DNA from: Legionella geestiana
GTDB lineage: Bacteria > Pseudomonadota > Gammaproteobacteria > Legionellales > Legionellaceae
Reading direction: 5' to 3'
DNA: 64,000 nucleotides
Assembly: GCF_004571195.1 (NCBI RefSeq)
Contig: NZ_CP038271.1
Location: forward strand, 1,997,501-2,061,500
In this document: positions 28,617 to 36,318 of the stretch, piece after piece
Position numbering within the stretch: the stretch's first letter is position 1
Layout: the number at the start of each line of letters is the position of its first letter
Translations under genes and position numbers: made by a program
The notes under the pieces: generated by a model
What the model saw: the letters and a program-made list of their open reading frames with translations, nothing else
The model's database searches: none
Told to the model about the DNA's origin: nothing

Positions 28617-29605
28617 ACAAACGAGTACGTGTCGTAGTAACCGGAGCGGCGGGACAAATTTCCTATGCGCTTTTATTTCGGATTGCTTCAGGCCAGATGT
28701 TTGGTGAGCATGTCGATGTTGAGCTTAACATGCTGGAACTCGAACAGGCGATGCCGGCACTGGAAGGGGTTGCCATGGAGCTTGATGACTGCGCATTCCC
28801 GCGTCTGAAGCGCTTGCTCTGCACATCAAGCATCAAGGAAGCGATGGATGGCGTGAACTGGGCGCTGCTCGTAGGTTCAGTGCCGCGCAAACAGGGTATG
28901 GAGCGTTCCGATCTCTTACAGATTAACGGCGGTATTTTTACGCATCAGGGTCGTGCCATCAACGATTTTGCAAGTGAAGATGTCAATGTGTTCGTGGTGG
29001 GAAATCCCTGCAACACCAACTGTCTGATTGCGCGCCACCACGCACCGGATGTCCCCTCAGAGCGTTTCCACGCCATGACGACGCTTGACGAACTGCGTGC
29101 GCGCACACAGCTTGCAAAAAAAGCGGGCGTTGATGTCACCGCTGTCAGTCAGATGACTATCTGGGGTAACCATTCGTCCACCCAGTATCCAGATTTTTAC
29201 AACGCGAAAATTAATGGCCTGCCGGTAGAGAAGGTGATTCACGACCACGCCTGGCTTGAAAATGATTTCGTGCCGCTTATCCAGCAGCGGGGTGCGGCGG
29301 TGATTAAGGCACGCGGTGCTTCATCTGCGGCCTCTGCAGCAAATGGTGTGGTGCGCGGTGTTCAGAACCTCATCAACGACACGCCATTTGGTGAATCATT
29401 CTCCATGTGCCTCAGTTCAAAAGGGGAGTATGGTGTGGATGAAGGGCTTATTTTCTCCTTCCCATGCCGACGTGAGCATGGTGAAGTTCGCGTTATTACC
29501 GACCTCGAGTTGAACGACTACGGCCGCGCCCGCTTCGATGCAACGCTTGCGGAACTGCGCCAGGAGCGCGACATTGTGCGTTCTCTGGGTCTGCTCGGTG
29601 ATTAA
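28613..29605 (+). CDS. mdh: Malate dehydrogenase
   Basis: This TCA-cycle enzyme interconverts malate and oxaloacetate with NAD. The 330-aa protein has the NAD-binding glycine motif [18 protein letters not shown], the substrate-loop arginines in [26 protein letters not shown], and the catalytic His in [14 protein letters not shown]. This is the longer MDH type found in Legionella and some other Proteobacteria and in the plant and animal cytosol, rather than the E. coli type. It has a good Shine-Dalgarno (AAAGGAAAAACAA) and overlaps nudE by 4 bases. A GC-rich hairpin follows the stop. Confidence 0.97.
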   Translation: MNKRVRVVVTGAAGQISYALLFRIASGQMFGEHVDVELNMLELEQAMPALEGVAMELDDCAFPRLKRLLCTSSIKEAMDGVNWALLVGSVPRKQGMERSDLLQINGGIFTHQGRAINDFASEDVNVFVVGNPCNTNCLIARHHAPDVPSERFHAMTTLDELRARTQLAKKAGVDVTAVSQMTIWGNHSSTQYPDFYNAKINGLPVEKVIHDHAWLENDFVPLIQQRGAAVIKARGASSAASAANGVVRGVQNLINDTPFGESFSMCLSSKGEYGVDEGLIFSFPCRREHGEVRVITDLELNDYGRARFDATLAELRQERDIVRSLGLLGD

Positions 29606-29612
29606 TTCACGC

Positions 29613-29633
29613 GGCGGCGCATCATGCGCCGCC
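29613..29633 (+). terminator. GC-rich hairpin after mdh
   Basis: GGCGGCGCA and TGCGCCGCC form a perfect 9-bp stem around a TCA loop, 8 bases after the mdh stop. No T run follows at once, so it may be a transcription-pausing or 3'-end-stabilising hairpin rather than a canonical terminator. Confidence 0.5.
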
Positions 29634-29691
29634 ATATCGCTGATAATCCCCTTGTCTTTTTAGAAACGAACGGATATTATCTGCAGCAAGT

Positions 29692-29768
29692 CGGGGCGTA
29701 GCGCAGCCTGGTAGCGTACTAGCATGGGGTGCTAGTGGTCGAAGGTTCAAATCCTTCCGTCCCGACCA
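29692..29768 (+). tRNA. tRNA-Pro(GGG); probable attachment site of the right-hand element
   Basis: A full cloverleaf with encoded CCA: acceptor CGGGGCG/CGTCCCG, D arm GCGCAGCCTGGTAGCG, anticodon stem-loop CTAGC-ATGGGGT-GCTAG with anticodon GGG, and T arm GAAGG-TTCAAAT-CCTTC. Accessory DNA begins within 35 bases of its 3' end, and tRNA-Pro is, from memory, a known integration site of Legionella Trb-type ICEs. No integrase gene is present next to it here, only insertion sequences. Confidence 0.95.
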
Positions 29769-29800
29769 ATAAAATCAATGACTTACGCATCAAAATCTTG

Positions 29801-30016
29801 GGGTCTTTCCCAATTACGGGGGCACTCACCATTAACAACAGAGCACCCTAACACGAGTTCTGTAATTTTCAAAGTTACGAAAGCCATAAGCTCTTCTTTG
29901 TATTAACTGGGTCTTTCCCAATTACGGGGGCACTCACCATTAACAACAGAGCACCCTAACACGAGTTCTGTAATTTTCAAAGTTACGAAAGCCATAAGCT
30001 CTTCTTTGTATTAACT
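29801..30016. repeat. Tandem 108-bp duplication of the ISL3 element end
   Basis: The segment starting GGGTCTTTCCCAATTACGGG at 29801 recurs at 29909 without visible change for about 108 bases. It covers the ISL3 left inverted repeat and the final codons of its transposase. The element therefore has two consecutive left ends, probably from slippage or a failed one-ended transposition. Confidence 0.85.
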
Positions 30017-30487
30017 TCATCTTTCTATGAAACCCTTCTGTAATGCCATTTGACTTTCTAAACCGCCACATGCGTACTATCTCTTCTTTCCATTGACAAA
30101 ATGTTTTACCAAGCACTGCCAATGCTTTAAATGGACTATTTTTCAGTTCATCCAGCATATTTAAAAACTGAGGGATCATTTTCTTACACCAATCTTTATT
30201 CATGGATTTGTGTAAGAGTAACGCATGAATTTGTTGCTGGAACTGATATATAGCGTTTATAGCGGGATTGTCTTGAAGGAATGCATCCCGCTTAAGTCGC
30301 CGTTGAGGAGTCAATCTATCAGGTCGTGTACGCAGTAAAGCCAATATACCCCGATTACTTTTTATTTGGCTCGATAGTTCGCGATAGGTCATCATACATT
30401 GATGTTGAAGCAAGCGAATAACATGAAATCGGTCAGCCACAATTTTTGCATTGGGAAAATGTTTTTTTACAATAGAGCGGTAAGTAC
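29940..30487 (-). pseudogene. ISL3 transposase, C-terminal half (split by IS982)
   Basis: This half continues the transposase after the insertion: SSTYRSIVKKHFPNAKIVAD, RFHVIRLLQHQCMMTYREL and a C-terminal WRFRKSNGITEGFHRKMKLI with the last catalytic Glu (TEGFH), which is typical of the ISL3 DDE domain. Joining it to the N-terminal half at the TTAAGTA duplication restores MDLSSTYRSIVKKHFPNA. Confidence 0.88.
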
Positions 30488-30493
30488 TACTTA

Positions 30494-31508
30494 ACGCCGT
30501 GTGCAACTTACAACGGGGCGACAAGTCCATCAAACTGGGTTAATTTTGCCCCTCGCTTGTGATTAAGAAAGCATCCAATTGTATGCGCCAAGGTTTTTCG
30601 TCCGATTCTGCTGGTCAGGTGCCAGAGGTCGCGAGCCCTGACTTTTTGAATATGAAAGCGCTCTGTCAGTTGCCCAATCACCGTTTCAACCAATCTGCGG
30701 GTAGATACGAGCCACTTGCTAAAATCTGAGCCGCGTGGGTCTGTCATATTGGAGCGCAGAGGCGTTTGCAGGGTAACATTCGTATGTTGTCGGATTTGTT
30801 CCTGAAAATCTTGGCCTATCAATCCCTTATCAGCAATAATCATGCCCTGTACGTTGTCGAGATTATCCCAGACGGACTCTCGTTCATCAATGTTTGCCTG
30901 TGTGACGGTTATGGCGGTAATGACGCCTTGTGAGTCAATCAACAGATTGCCCTTGAACCCATAATAGCGCTCATTTTTTGAGGCGCAGTAGCCATAAGCG
31001 GCGGCCTCTGAGAACAACCGGGAAAAGTTAGCGCGCCTGAAGTGACAAATTGGCAAAGGAAATCCGTCAGACATATGGAGTGAGTCATTGAAGGTACCCA
31101 GTTTCCCGGCCAGCAATTTTTGAATGCTTTGCTTAACGGCCCACAACTTGGCTGATTGCCTGGCGAAGCTCGTCCTGTCTCCAAGCCCGGGAAACCAATT
31201 CTGCCAGTGTCGCTTGAAATATGACCAAATTGCCTTATCGGTATCAAGCCCGAGAAACTCGCCAACCAGCTCTATCGTGATCACCTCGGGATCGGAGAGC
31301 CTGGGTGCAAAGCCTCGGGTTCTCAACTTTGTGATAACGGCCTTTTTGTAAAGGGAATCTATCAAACAAAAAGTACTAATGATAAAATCCTCAACCGGCA
31401 CAGCATACTCCTTGTAGTCCTGGATCGTCGGAAAATCAAGAACTTACAAAATTATGCTGTGCCTTTCAAGCATCCACTCTCTTATCCATTAAAAGTTGCA
31501 CACGGCGT
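30494..31508 (-). mobile_element. IS982-family insertion sequence, intact
   Basis: The 1015-bp element is bounded by 16-bp inverted repeats ACGCCGTGTGCAACTT (30494-30509) and its complement (31493-31508). TACTTA(A) is duplicated on both sides (from 30488 and from 31509) as a 6-7-bp target duplication. It sits inside the ISL3 transposase and carries one full transposase gene, so it is the younger insertion. Confidence 0.88.
30508..31401 (-). CDS. IS982-family transposase
   Basis: This 297-aa DDE transposase has the IS982 pattern: SDPEVITIELVGEFLGLDTD near the N-terminus, HMSDGFPLPICHFRRA (first Asp), YYGFKGNLLIDSQGVITAIT, IIADKGLIGQDF (second Asp) and RRLVETVIGQLTERFHIQKV (Glu). All catalytic residues are present and the frame is unbroken, so the element may be active. 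Confidence 0.92.
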   Translation of the reverse strand: MPVEDFIISTFCLIDSLYKKAVITKLRTRGFAPRLSDPEVITIELVGEFLGLDTDKAIWSYFKRHWQNWFPGLGDRTSFARQSAKLWAVKQSIQKLLAGKLGTFNDSLHMSDGFPLPICHFRRANFSRLFSEAAAYGYCASKNERYYGFKGNLLIDSQGVITAITVTQANIDERESVWDNLDNVQGMIIADKGLIGQDFQEQIRQHTNVTLQTPLRSNMTDPRGSDFSKWLVSTRRLVETVIGQLTERFHIQKVRARDLWHLTSRIGRKTLAHTIGCFLNHKRGAKLTQFDGLVAPL

Positions 31509-32148
31509 TACTTAAATCCATACAAACCACCTTGACGCGTTCTTTTCCGGTAAGGGAGGCCAGATAACTGGCAAGATCAGATTCACTTCGGCCTTTCACA
31601 ATATCAAACACCTTATGTTTTTTCAGGTCACACAGCGTTGTGGCAAATCCCTGTTTTCGGCTAAAGAAGTGCTCATCAATACCCAGTACAGTTGGACATG
31701 GTGTATTCATCAACTCTTTAGCCTGCTCCTGATATTGTCGATGATACCAACGCTCAATCGTAGCTTTCCCTTTATTAAATTGCTGAGCAAGGTCTTTTTG
31801 GGAAATTCCTCGCGTGTGGTTATGAAATACCGCTGCCTGTAAACGCCAGGTTGAACGCTGATGCTTATTGATGCCAGGAAACTGCTGATTTCCGTAGCGC
31901 TGGCATGTATTGCAATACAGTTTATAGGCCTTAAATCGCAAAAGGCTGCGGCGATGACCAATTAATTCATGAGCTACGGTTCGTATATAAGATGCCTTTT
32001 TACGCACTGCTTTGCTATTGCAATGGGCACAGCGAGGTAATCGTTGATACGAAATATCCAATATCAGTGGTTGATAACCACTCACTTTTTGTATGGTAAA
32101 TCCAGGTAAATTTAAGATAAGATTATGCTTGGGCACTTTAATCTCCAA
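31509..32148 (-). pseudogene. ISL3 transposase, N-terminal half (split by IS982)
   Basis: The half has the N-terminal zinc-ribbon (PRCAHCNSKAVRKKASYIRT, and later LYCNTCQRYG), the helix-turn-helix region ISQKDLAQQFNKGKATIERW, and the first part of the DDE domain with VLGIDEHFFSRKQGFATTL. It is cut after VVCMDLS by the IS982 insertion and then runs briefly into its terminal repeat. Confidence 0.88.
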
Positions 32149-32243
32149 TTTGATCGCGAAATCAATTAGTTAGTCTAGACTAACTTGATTAAAGTGCCCC
32201 CTTATTTGGGGTAGAGCCCAAAATCGAAATAATAAAAGGGCAT

Positions 32244-32379
32244 ATGGTGAAGGAATTTGGCCTTATTTACAGGTTTAATTTAGGTATACGCAGGAACTGG
32301 AAGATGTTGCCCAAATGGATGCTTCAGGGATTGGGTATTTTAGGCATGATAGAAACAATGTCTAACTTTTCGAATTTTG
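32244..32379 (+). pseudogene. thsA: 5' fragment of type II Thoeris thsA (first membrane helix), cut by IS4 copy A
   Basis: From the ATG at 32244 the frame reads MVKEFGLIYRFNLGIRRNWK, then MLPKWMLQGLGILGMIETMS as a hydrophobic helix, and ends SNF at the IS. Removing the IS (32380-33568) and one 9-bp CGAATTTTG copy joins it in frame to the macro-domain part, giving SNFVKSWVEQFHHEILWVTL and a 295-aa protein of two membrane helices plus a macro domain. That is the layout of type II ThsA. The frame is also open upstream to the ISL3 boundary, so the native start may be lost. AAAAGGG before ATG/GTG (32244/32247) is a possible ribosome site. Confidence 0.72.
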
Positions 32380-33568
32380 CTTTGTACGGGACAAAAAACT
32401 TGAAGTAGCTCATTGATTAATAGACAATCCCTGCGTTTCTGTTCAAGGAAAAGGCATGGAGTCATGGAAATCAACGAGCTGAGCGGTATATTAAACGGAT
32501 ATTTTAGTTGGAACAAGGCAAGAATGACCTGTTTCGCCTGTATGCTGGTATCATTGTTCAAAGTAAGAACGGTCAATTTAAGCGAACTGGCCTGTGGCTT
32601 TGAAAGCGAGGCAACAATAGAATCGCGCTACAAGCGTATCAAGCGATTTTTCAGGGAATTCACAATATGCTTCACCGCTCTGGCCGGATGGGTGATGACT
32701 TTTTTTGATTTTGACCAGACGCCGTTGTATCTCAGCATAGACAGAACAAATTGGCAGTGGGGCAAGCAGGATATCAATATATTAATGCTGTCTATTGCCT
32801 ACAAAGGGATAGCCATCCCTCTCATGTGGGATTTGCTGCCCAAGCGCGGGAACAGTAATACCACAGAGCGTATAGCCTTACTTAAGCGTTTTATAGAGCA
32901 GTTTGGCAAAGAAAGAGTTGCCTGTCTGCTGGCTGACCGAGAGTTTGTTGGAAACGAATGGTTCTCATGGTTGCGTAGTGAAGGGATCTCATTTTGCATT
33001 CGAATCAAAAGCAACACTCAAACCAGCAACAGCTTGGGGCTTGACGTTAATGTGGATGCTCTTTTCTACGATCTGAAGCCTGGTGAACAACGAAAACTGA
33101 GGGGTGAGCGCAGGCTTTGGAAGCAAAAAGTCTGGTTGAGCGCGCTCCGGCTTACAGATGGTGAATTACTTATTGTTGCAACAGATAAAGAAGTTGATTC
33201 ACCTATCGAATTGTATGGCCGGCGCTGGGAAATAGAAACCCTGTTTTCCTGCCTGAAATCGCGCGGCTTTAACTTTGAGGACACGCATATTACAAAGCCG
33301 GAGCGTATTTCGAAGCTGATAGCACTTTTAAGCATCGGCTTTTGTTGGGCTTATAAAGTAGGTGAATGGCGCAACGAGCAAAAAGCGATCAAAATGAAAA
33401 AACATGGTAGAAAAGAGGTCAGTATTTTTCGTTATGGTCTTGATTTTCTACGTGATGCGGCTCTCAATGCAAAGCAGAATATCTTGAGTTTAATTGGTCA
33501 GGTGATGGCCTTCTTGAGCATCGAGGCACCGACCGAGGCGTTGATATGATTTTTTGTCCCGTACAGAG
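32380..33568 (+). mobile_element. IS4-family element, copy A (in thsA)
   Basis: The 1189-bp element is bounded by CTTTGTACGGGACAAAAAA at the left and the complement of CTCTGTACGGGACAAAAAA at the right. A perfect 9-bp target duplication, CGAATTTTG, lies at 32371-32379 and 33569-33577. It has the same length and the same transposase translation as copies B, C and D. It splits thsA between its two membrane helices. Confidence 0.95.
32464..33549 (+). CDS. IS4-family transposase (copy A)
   Basis: This 361-aa DDE transposase has the exact IS4 YREK signature YGRRWEIETLFSCLK (Y-x2-R-x3-E-x6-K), a first Asp in LYLSIDRTNWQWGKQDINIL and a second in VACLLADREFVGNEWFSWL. The ATG at 32464 (MEINELSGIL) is preferred to a TTG 51 bases upstream because GGAG precedes it. 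The frame is complete and the same in all four copies, so the family is probably active. Confidence 0.93.
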   Translation: MEINELSGILNGYFSWNKARMTCFACMLVSLFKVRTVNLSELACGFESEATIESRYKRIKRFFREFTICFTALAGWVMTFFDFDQTPLYLSIDRTNWQWGKQDINILMLSIAYKGIAIPLMWDLLPKRGNSNTTERIALLKRFIEQFGKERVACLLADREFVGNEWFSWLRSEGISFCIRIKSNTQTSNSLGLDVNVDALFYDLKPGEQRKLRGERRLWKQKVWLSALRLTDGELLIVATDKEVDSPIELYGRRWEIETLFSCLKSRGFNFEDTHITKPERISKLIALLSIGFCWAYKVGEWRNEQKAIKMKKHGRKEVSIFRYGLDFLRDAALNAKQNILSLIGQVMAFLSIEAPTEALI

Positions 33569-33577
33569 CGAATTTTG

Positions 33578-34329
33578 TTAAATCTTGGGTAGAACAATTC
33601 CACCACGAGATTTTGTGGGTTACTCTCATTTCCACAGTGTTGTATGTCGTTTATAAGGTAACTGAACCACTAAAAATTTTGATTAATCTTCGAGGAGCTG
33701 GTACCGAACTTAATATCTACTTCGGTAATATTTTTTCGAAAAATGAAAAGAGTCATCTTGCTATACCGGTTAACGAATTTTTTGATACACAGTTAGCTGG
33801 AGCTAAAGGACCGTCTGGAGACATCGTGGCGCCGAACTCGATTCACGGCCAGTTTATAACCAAAGTTTATAATTCTGACTCAGTTAAACTGGACGATGAT
33901 CTTAATGTAGCTCTGAGCGGAATTGTCCCTAACGATTTACCTCGTTACCTTGGTAAAACTTCGCAGTACCCAATAGGTACAACTGCAGTTATTGGAAGCG
34001 GTAAATATAGATATTTGCTATTTGTGTTGTCATGTACTGACCCGATTACTGCAAAAGCAAAATCAGACGTGCCCACCATGTGGAATGCTCTCGAAGGACT
34101 ATGGACGTCTGTTCGCAATTATTCGAACGGATTGCCAGTTGCTCTGCCACTGGTTGGAAGCGGTCAATCTCATGTTGGATTGGATTCAATTAATCTTCTC
34201 AGACTTATTGTGTTGAGCATTATCAAATCATCGGAGGGCCAAAGAATCACTAGTCAAATTAACATAGTGCTTCATGAAAGTGTCATGCGTGATGTGGCAC
34301 TGCGCAAGATCAAAGAGGAGTTTAATTGA
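33578..34329 (+). pseudogene. thsA: Type II Thoeris thsA, second membrane helix and macro domain (IS-separated from its 5' end)
   Basis: After the IS the frame gives a membrane helix (WVTLISTVLYVVYKV) and then a macro domain of the DUF6430/ThsA type: IPVNEFFDTQLAG, IVAPNSIHGQFITKVYN, YPIGTTAVIGSGKYRYLLFV, MWNALEGLWTSVRNYSNGLP and VALPLVGSGQSHVGLDSINL. In type II Thoeris the macro domain binds a histidine-ADP-ribose signal made by the TIR protein, and the membrane part kills the cell. Translation could restart at a TTG at 33613, but the product would lack the first helix. It overlaps thsB by one base (TGATG). The macro domain is clear, while function of the split gene is doubtful. Confidence 0.8.
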
Positions 34330-34886
34330 TGGCATATAGAAATGGAACTTATGTGGTTTTTCATGCGCAAAATACTTCTGATCCAACTAAAAGTGATATG
34401 AAGTATTATCGTTTGCTTACAGCATGGCATGAACACAGTGATATAGAATTCAAAATGATTAATAGTCATGACAAAACCTCCGCTGTTCGTGACAGTAGCA
34501 AGCGCGCTACATTACAGAGTAGAATTCGAGAGAGACTTAATAATTCAAGAAACATGCTGCTTATTATTGGTAGCACCACTCACTTGGACGACGATAATGT
34601 TCCTTTCGAAATATCATATGCTGTAGATAAATGTGGTATCCCAATAATTGCGGCATACACAGGCTATGATAGTATTTGCACGCCTAGCAGACTGAGATAT
34701 TTATGGCCAAATGCATTAGCGGCAAGAATAAACAACAATACTGCCAAGGTTATACATGTCCCATTTAGAAAGGAGCCTATCAAAGCCGCATTACAGAAAT
34801 ATGACTATCAAGATCCACCAAAGGGAAGCTTGGTACATTATACCCAAGAAACTTTCAGAAAATGGGGGCTACTTCAGCCGAGCTAG
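34329..34886 (+). CDS. thsB: TIR-like Thoeris protein ThsB (DUF1863/TIR-like)
   Basis: The 185-aa protein begins with a short strand (GTYVVFHAQN), then MKYYRLLTAWHEHSDIEFKM, INSHDKTSAVRDSSKRATLQ, SRIRERLNNSRNMLLIIG and PFEISYAVDKCGIPIIAAYT. This is the pattern of ThsB TIR-like domains (Pfam ThsB/DUF1863), with Glu94 in FEISYAV as the probable NAD-cleaving glutamate. On phage infection such TIR proteins make the nucleotide signal that activates ThsA. It is intact and coupled to thsA by TGATG, but it lies behind a split thsA and two insertion sequences, so the system may be silent or decaying. Confidence 0.85.
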   Translation: MAYRNGTYVVFHAQNTSDPTKSDMKYYRLLTAWHEHSDIEFKMINSHDKTSAVRDSSKRATLQSRIRERLNNSRNMLLIIGSTTHLDDDNVPFEISYAVDKCGIPIIAAYTGYDSICTPSRLRYLWPNALAARINNNTAKVIHVPFRKEPIKAALQKYDYQDPPKGSLVHYTQETFRKWGLLQPS

Positions 34887-34915
34887 ATACGTTGAATTGG
34901 TAAGTTTCTCTAAAA

Positions 34916-35128
34916 TCACAGATCTGTTGCTTCATTGATATTCATTGTTTTTTGTATCCACTGTTCTATTGCTACATAATGCCATGATAAAACTGCATTA
35001 TTCAATTTCACAGGTCTTGGAAATTTGCCTGCCAACCACCAGCGCCGCAAGGTGAGCCTATCGCGTCCAACGATTTGCTCAACGTCTCTCATGAATAAAA
35101 TTTGTTGTTTAAATTCGGTATGCTGCAT
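34916..35128 (-). CDS. AlpA-family transcriptional regulator
   Basis: This small 70-aa MerR-like helix-turn-helix protein reads FMRDVEQIVGRDRLTLRRWW, then LAGKFPRPVKLNNAVLSWHY and VAIEQWIQKT, the standard AlpA/excisionase-like layout (HTH, beta wing, final helix). Such proteins activate integrase or excision genes in prophages and islands. It has a strong ribosome site (AGGAGTTAACC). Its promoter region carries paired ACTCGA/GCTCGA operators almost the same as those at the prpA promoter, so it is probably repressed by PrpA. Confidence 0.85.
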   Translation of the reverse strand: MQHTEFKQQILFMRDVEQIVGRDRLTLRRWWLAGKFPRPVKLNNAVLSWHYVAIEQWIQKTMNINEATDL

Positions 35129-35171
35129 GGTTAACTCCTGTCATGTTGTTTTTTATGCCACATTTAATAAA

Positions 35172-35218
35172 TACTCGAATCGAGCACTTATTAAATCATA
35201 TCGAGCATAGTCATGCAA
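35172..35218 (-). promoter_or_regulatory. Promoter and paired operators of the alpA-like gene
   Basis: On the minus strand TTGCAT (35218-35213) and TTTAAT (35195-35190) are 17 bases apart. One operator, TGCTCGATATGA, lies in the spacer. The second, GTGCTCGATTCGAGTAT, lies just downstream and contains the palindrome CTCGA-N-TCGAG. The pair and its spacing match the operators at 63791-63820 next to the repressor gene prpA. Confidence 0.6.
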
Positions 35219-35335
35219 TATCATTTAGCACATTACTTGAGTCTCGCACCTAAAAAAATTTGAAAACCGGATTTTTTCAAAGACGCTATACCAAATAGTT
35301 GTTTGTATATACAATGAGCCGTACAACATATCTAT

Positions 35336-35340
35336 GAGGA
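35336..35340 (+). promoter_or_regulatory. Ribosome-binding site supporting the 54-aa ORF
   Basis: GAGGA is located 8 bases before the ATG at 35349. This spacing supports real translation of the small ORF, which would otherwise be easy to dismiss. Confidence 0.5.
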
Positions 35341-35348
35341 AATAAAGG

Positions 35349-35513
35349 ATGATTTTATTGGATAATATAGAACAAGCCATTGGAACCGAGTACTTTGGCG
35401 ACACGCAATGTGCTGAGTTATGCGCAGCAATACAAACAGCAGAAACCGATGCAGATCCATCGTTCAGCACATCGCAACAGCCCCATTCCAACAAAATCGT
35501 GCATGTACACTAA
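35349..35513 (+). CDS. Putative split-borosin precursor peptide (54 aa)
   Basis: This small ORF lies 4 bases upstream of the borosin-type methyltransferase. The first 33 residues look helical (LLDNIEQAIGTEYFGDTQCA, then ELCAAIQTAE) and could be the methyltransferase-binding leader. The rest is flexible (TDADPSFSTSQQPHSNKI) and ends SNKIVHVH, a short alternating hydrophobic stretch comparable to the C-terminal core of SonA (YLVISHGNGD), where backbone amides are methylated. It has a proper ribosome site and ends directly before the enzyme gene, so the two are probably cotranslated. The RiPP assignment rests on this context and on length, not on sequence homology to a known precursor. Confidence 0.5.
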   Translation: MILLDNIEQAIGTEYFGDTQCAELCAAIQTAETDADPSFSTSQQPHSNKIVHVH

Positions 35514-35517
35514 TTAA

Positions 35518-36318
35518 ATGCATACTCTTATAGTTGTTGGTTCCGGGATAAAATCGATAGCGCATATCACGGGAGAAACGAAAAAAGTTATTCAACACGC
35601 AGATAAAGTCCTCTATTTAGTGAATGAGGACAATCTTAAAGCCTGGATACAGCGTGAAGCAAAAGAAGCGGAGTCACTGGAACCTGCCTACTACAGCTCT
35701 CAGAAAAGAATTGATGCCTACCATCAGATAACCACGCATATTGTTAATGAATATCATAAGGTTAAAAACCTGTGTGTGGTTTTCTATGGGCATCCTTCTG
35801 TTTTTGCCGAATCGGCGTTAAATGCAGTGAAAAAGATAAACGCTGCAAATGGTCATGCCATATTACTCCCAGCTGTGTCAGCGATGGATTGCCTGTTCAG
35901 TGATCTGCAAATTGACCCTGGTGATCAGGGTTGTTATGCGATTGATGCCACAGAGCTTTTGATTTATGAAAGATCCGTTGATGTCCATGCCCATACCCTT
36001 CTATGGCAAATTGCAAATCTGGGTATGGCAGATACAAATCAATCTCAAAAAATCAATGTGTTATGTGATTACTTACACGACTTTTATCCTGAAGATTATC
36101 AAGTATGCTTATATGAGGCGGCGATTTTACCCACGCAAAAGCCCAGAATTAAATGGCTTTTACTCAAAGATTTAGTCCAAGTAGCAATTAATCCAGTATC
36201 CACCTTGTATATTCCACCCATGTCCAAACCAAGCCTGAGCAAGAAGTACCTTGATCTTCTGGAAATGGACGTCGAGCATTACCAGCTATCGGCTGATTCG
36301 AACACAACCTCTAAATAG
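35518..36318 (+). CDS. Borosin-type peptide backbone alpha-N-methyltransferase (SonM/TP-methylase family)
   Basis: The 266-aa protein follows the tetrapyrrole-methylase fold used by borosin enzymes: GSGIKSIAHIT (SAM loop), HADKVLYLVNED, VVFYGHPSVFAESALNAV, AVSAMDCLFSDLQIDPGDQG, LLIYERSVDVHAHTLLWQIA and a C-terminal VSTLYIPP. It resembles Shewanella SonM along its whole length as I recall that sequence. The region AYYSSQKRIDAYHQI supplies Tyr58/59, Arg64 and Tyr68 where SonM and OphMA have catalytic Tyr-Arg-Tyr residues. Unlike the fungal fusions it has no peptide tail, so it would act on a separate precursor, probably the 54-aa ORF. Its 3' end overlaps the convergent next gene by 33 bases. 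Heme or cobalamin synthesis is unlikely given the context. Confidence 0.78.
   Translation: MHTLIVVGSGIKSIAHITGETKKVIQHADKVLYLVNEDNLKAWIQREAKEAESLEPAYYSSQKRIDAYHQITTHIVNEYHKVKNLCVVFYGHPSVFAESALNAVKKINAANGHAILLPAVSAMDCLFSDLQIDPGDQGCYAIDATELLIYERSVDVHAHTLLWQIANLGMADTNQSQKINVLCDYLHDFYPEDYQVCLYEAAILPTQKPRIKWLLLKDLVQVAINPVSTLYIPPMSKPSLSKKYLDLLEMDVEHYQLSADSNTTSK

Larger units (their letters stand above)
29801..32219 (-). mobile_element. ISL3-family insertion sequence, interrupted by an IS982 element
   Basis: The left terminus GGGTCTTTCCCAATTACGGG and the reverse complement of the right terminus, GGGCTCTACCCCAAATAAGG (each continuing GGGCACT), are imperfect inverted repeats of about 27 bp at 29801 and 32219. 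The single transposase gene reads leftward from 32148 and is cut by the IS982 insertion at 30494-31508. The right end lies 24 bases upstream of the first recognisable thsA codon, so this insertion may have removed the Thoeris promoter or its 5' end. Confidence 0.85.

Noticed and set aside
29801-30016. Tandem repeat beside tRNA-Pro as a CRISPR array
   Set aside because: Only two units of 108 bp with no spacers, and the unit is the end of an ISL3 element. No cas genes are near.
35518-36318. Tetrapyrrole methylase of cobalamin or siroheme synthesis
   Set aside because: No other cobalamin or heme genes are nearby, and the internal motifs (YGHPSVF, VSAMDCLFSDLQIDPG, the Tyr-Arg-Tyr segment) follow borosin enzymes more closely.
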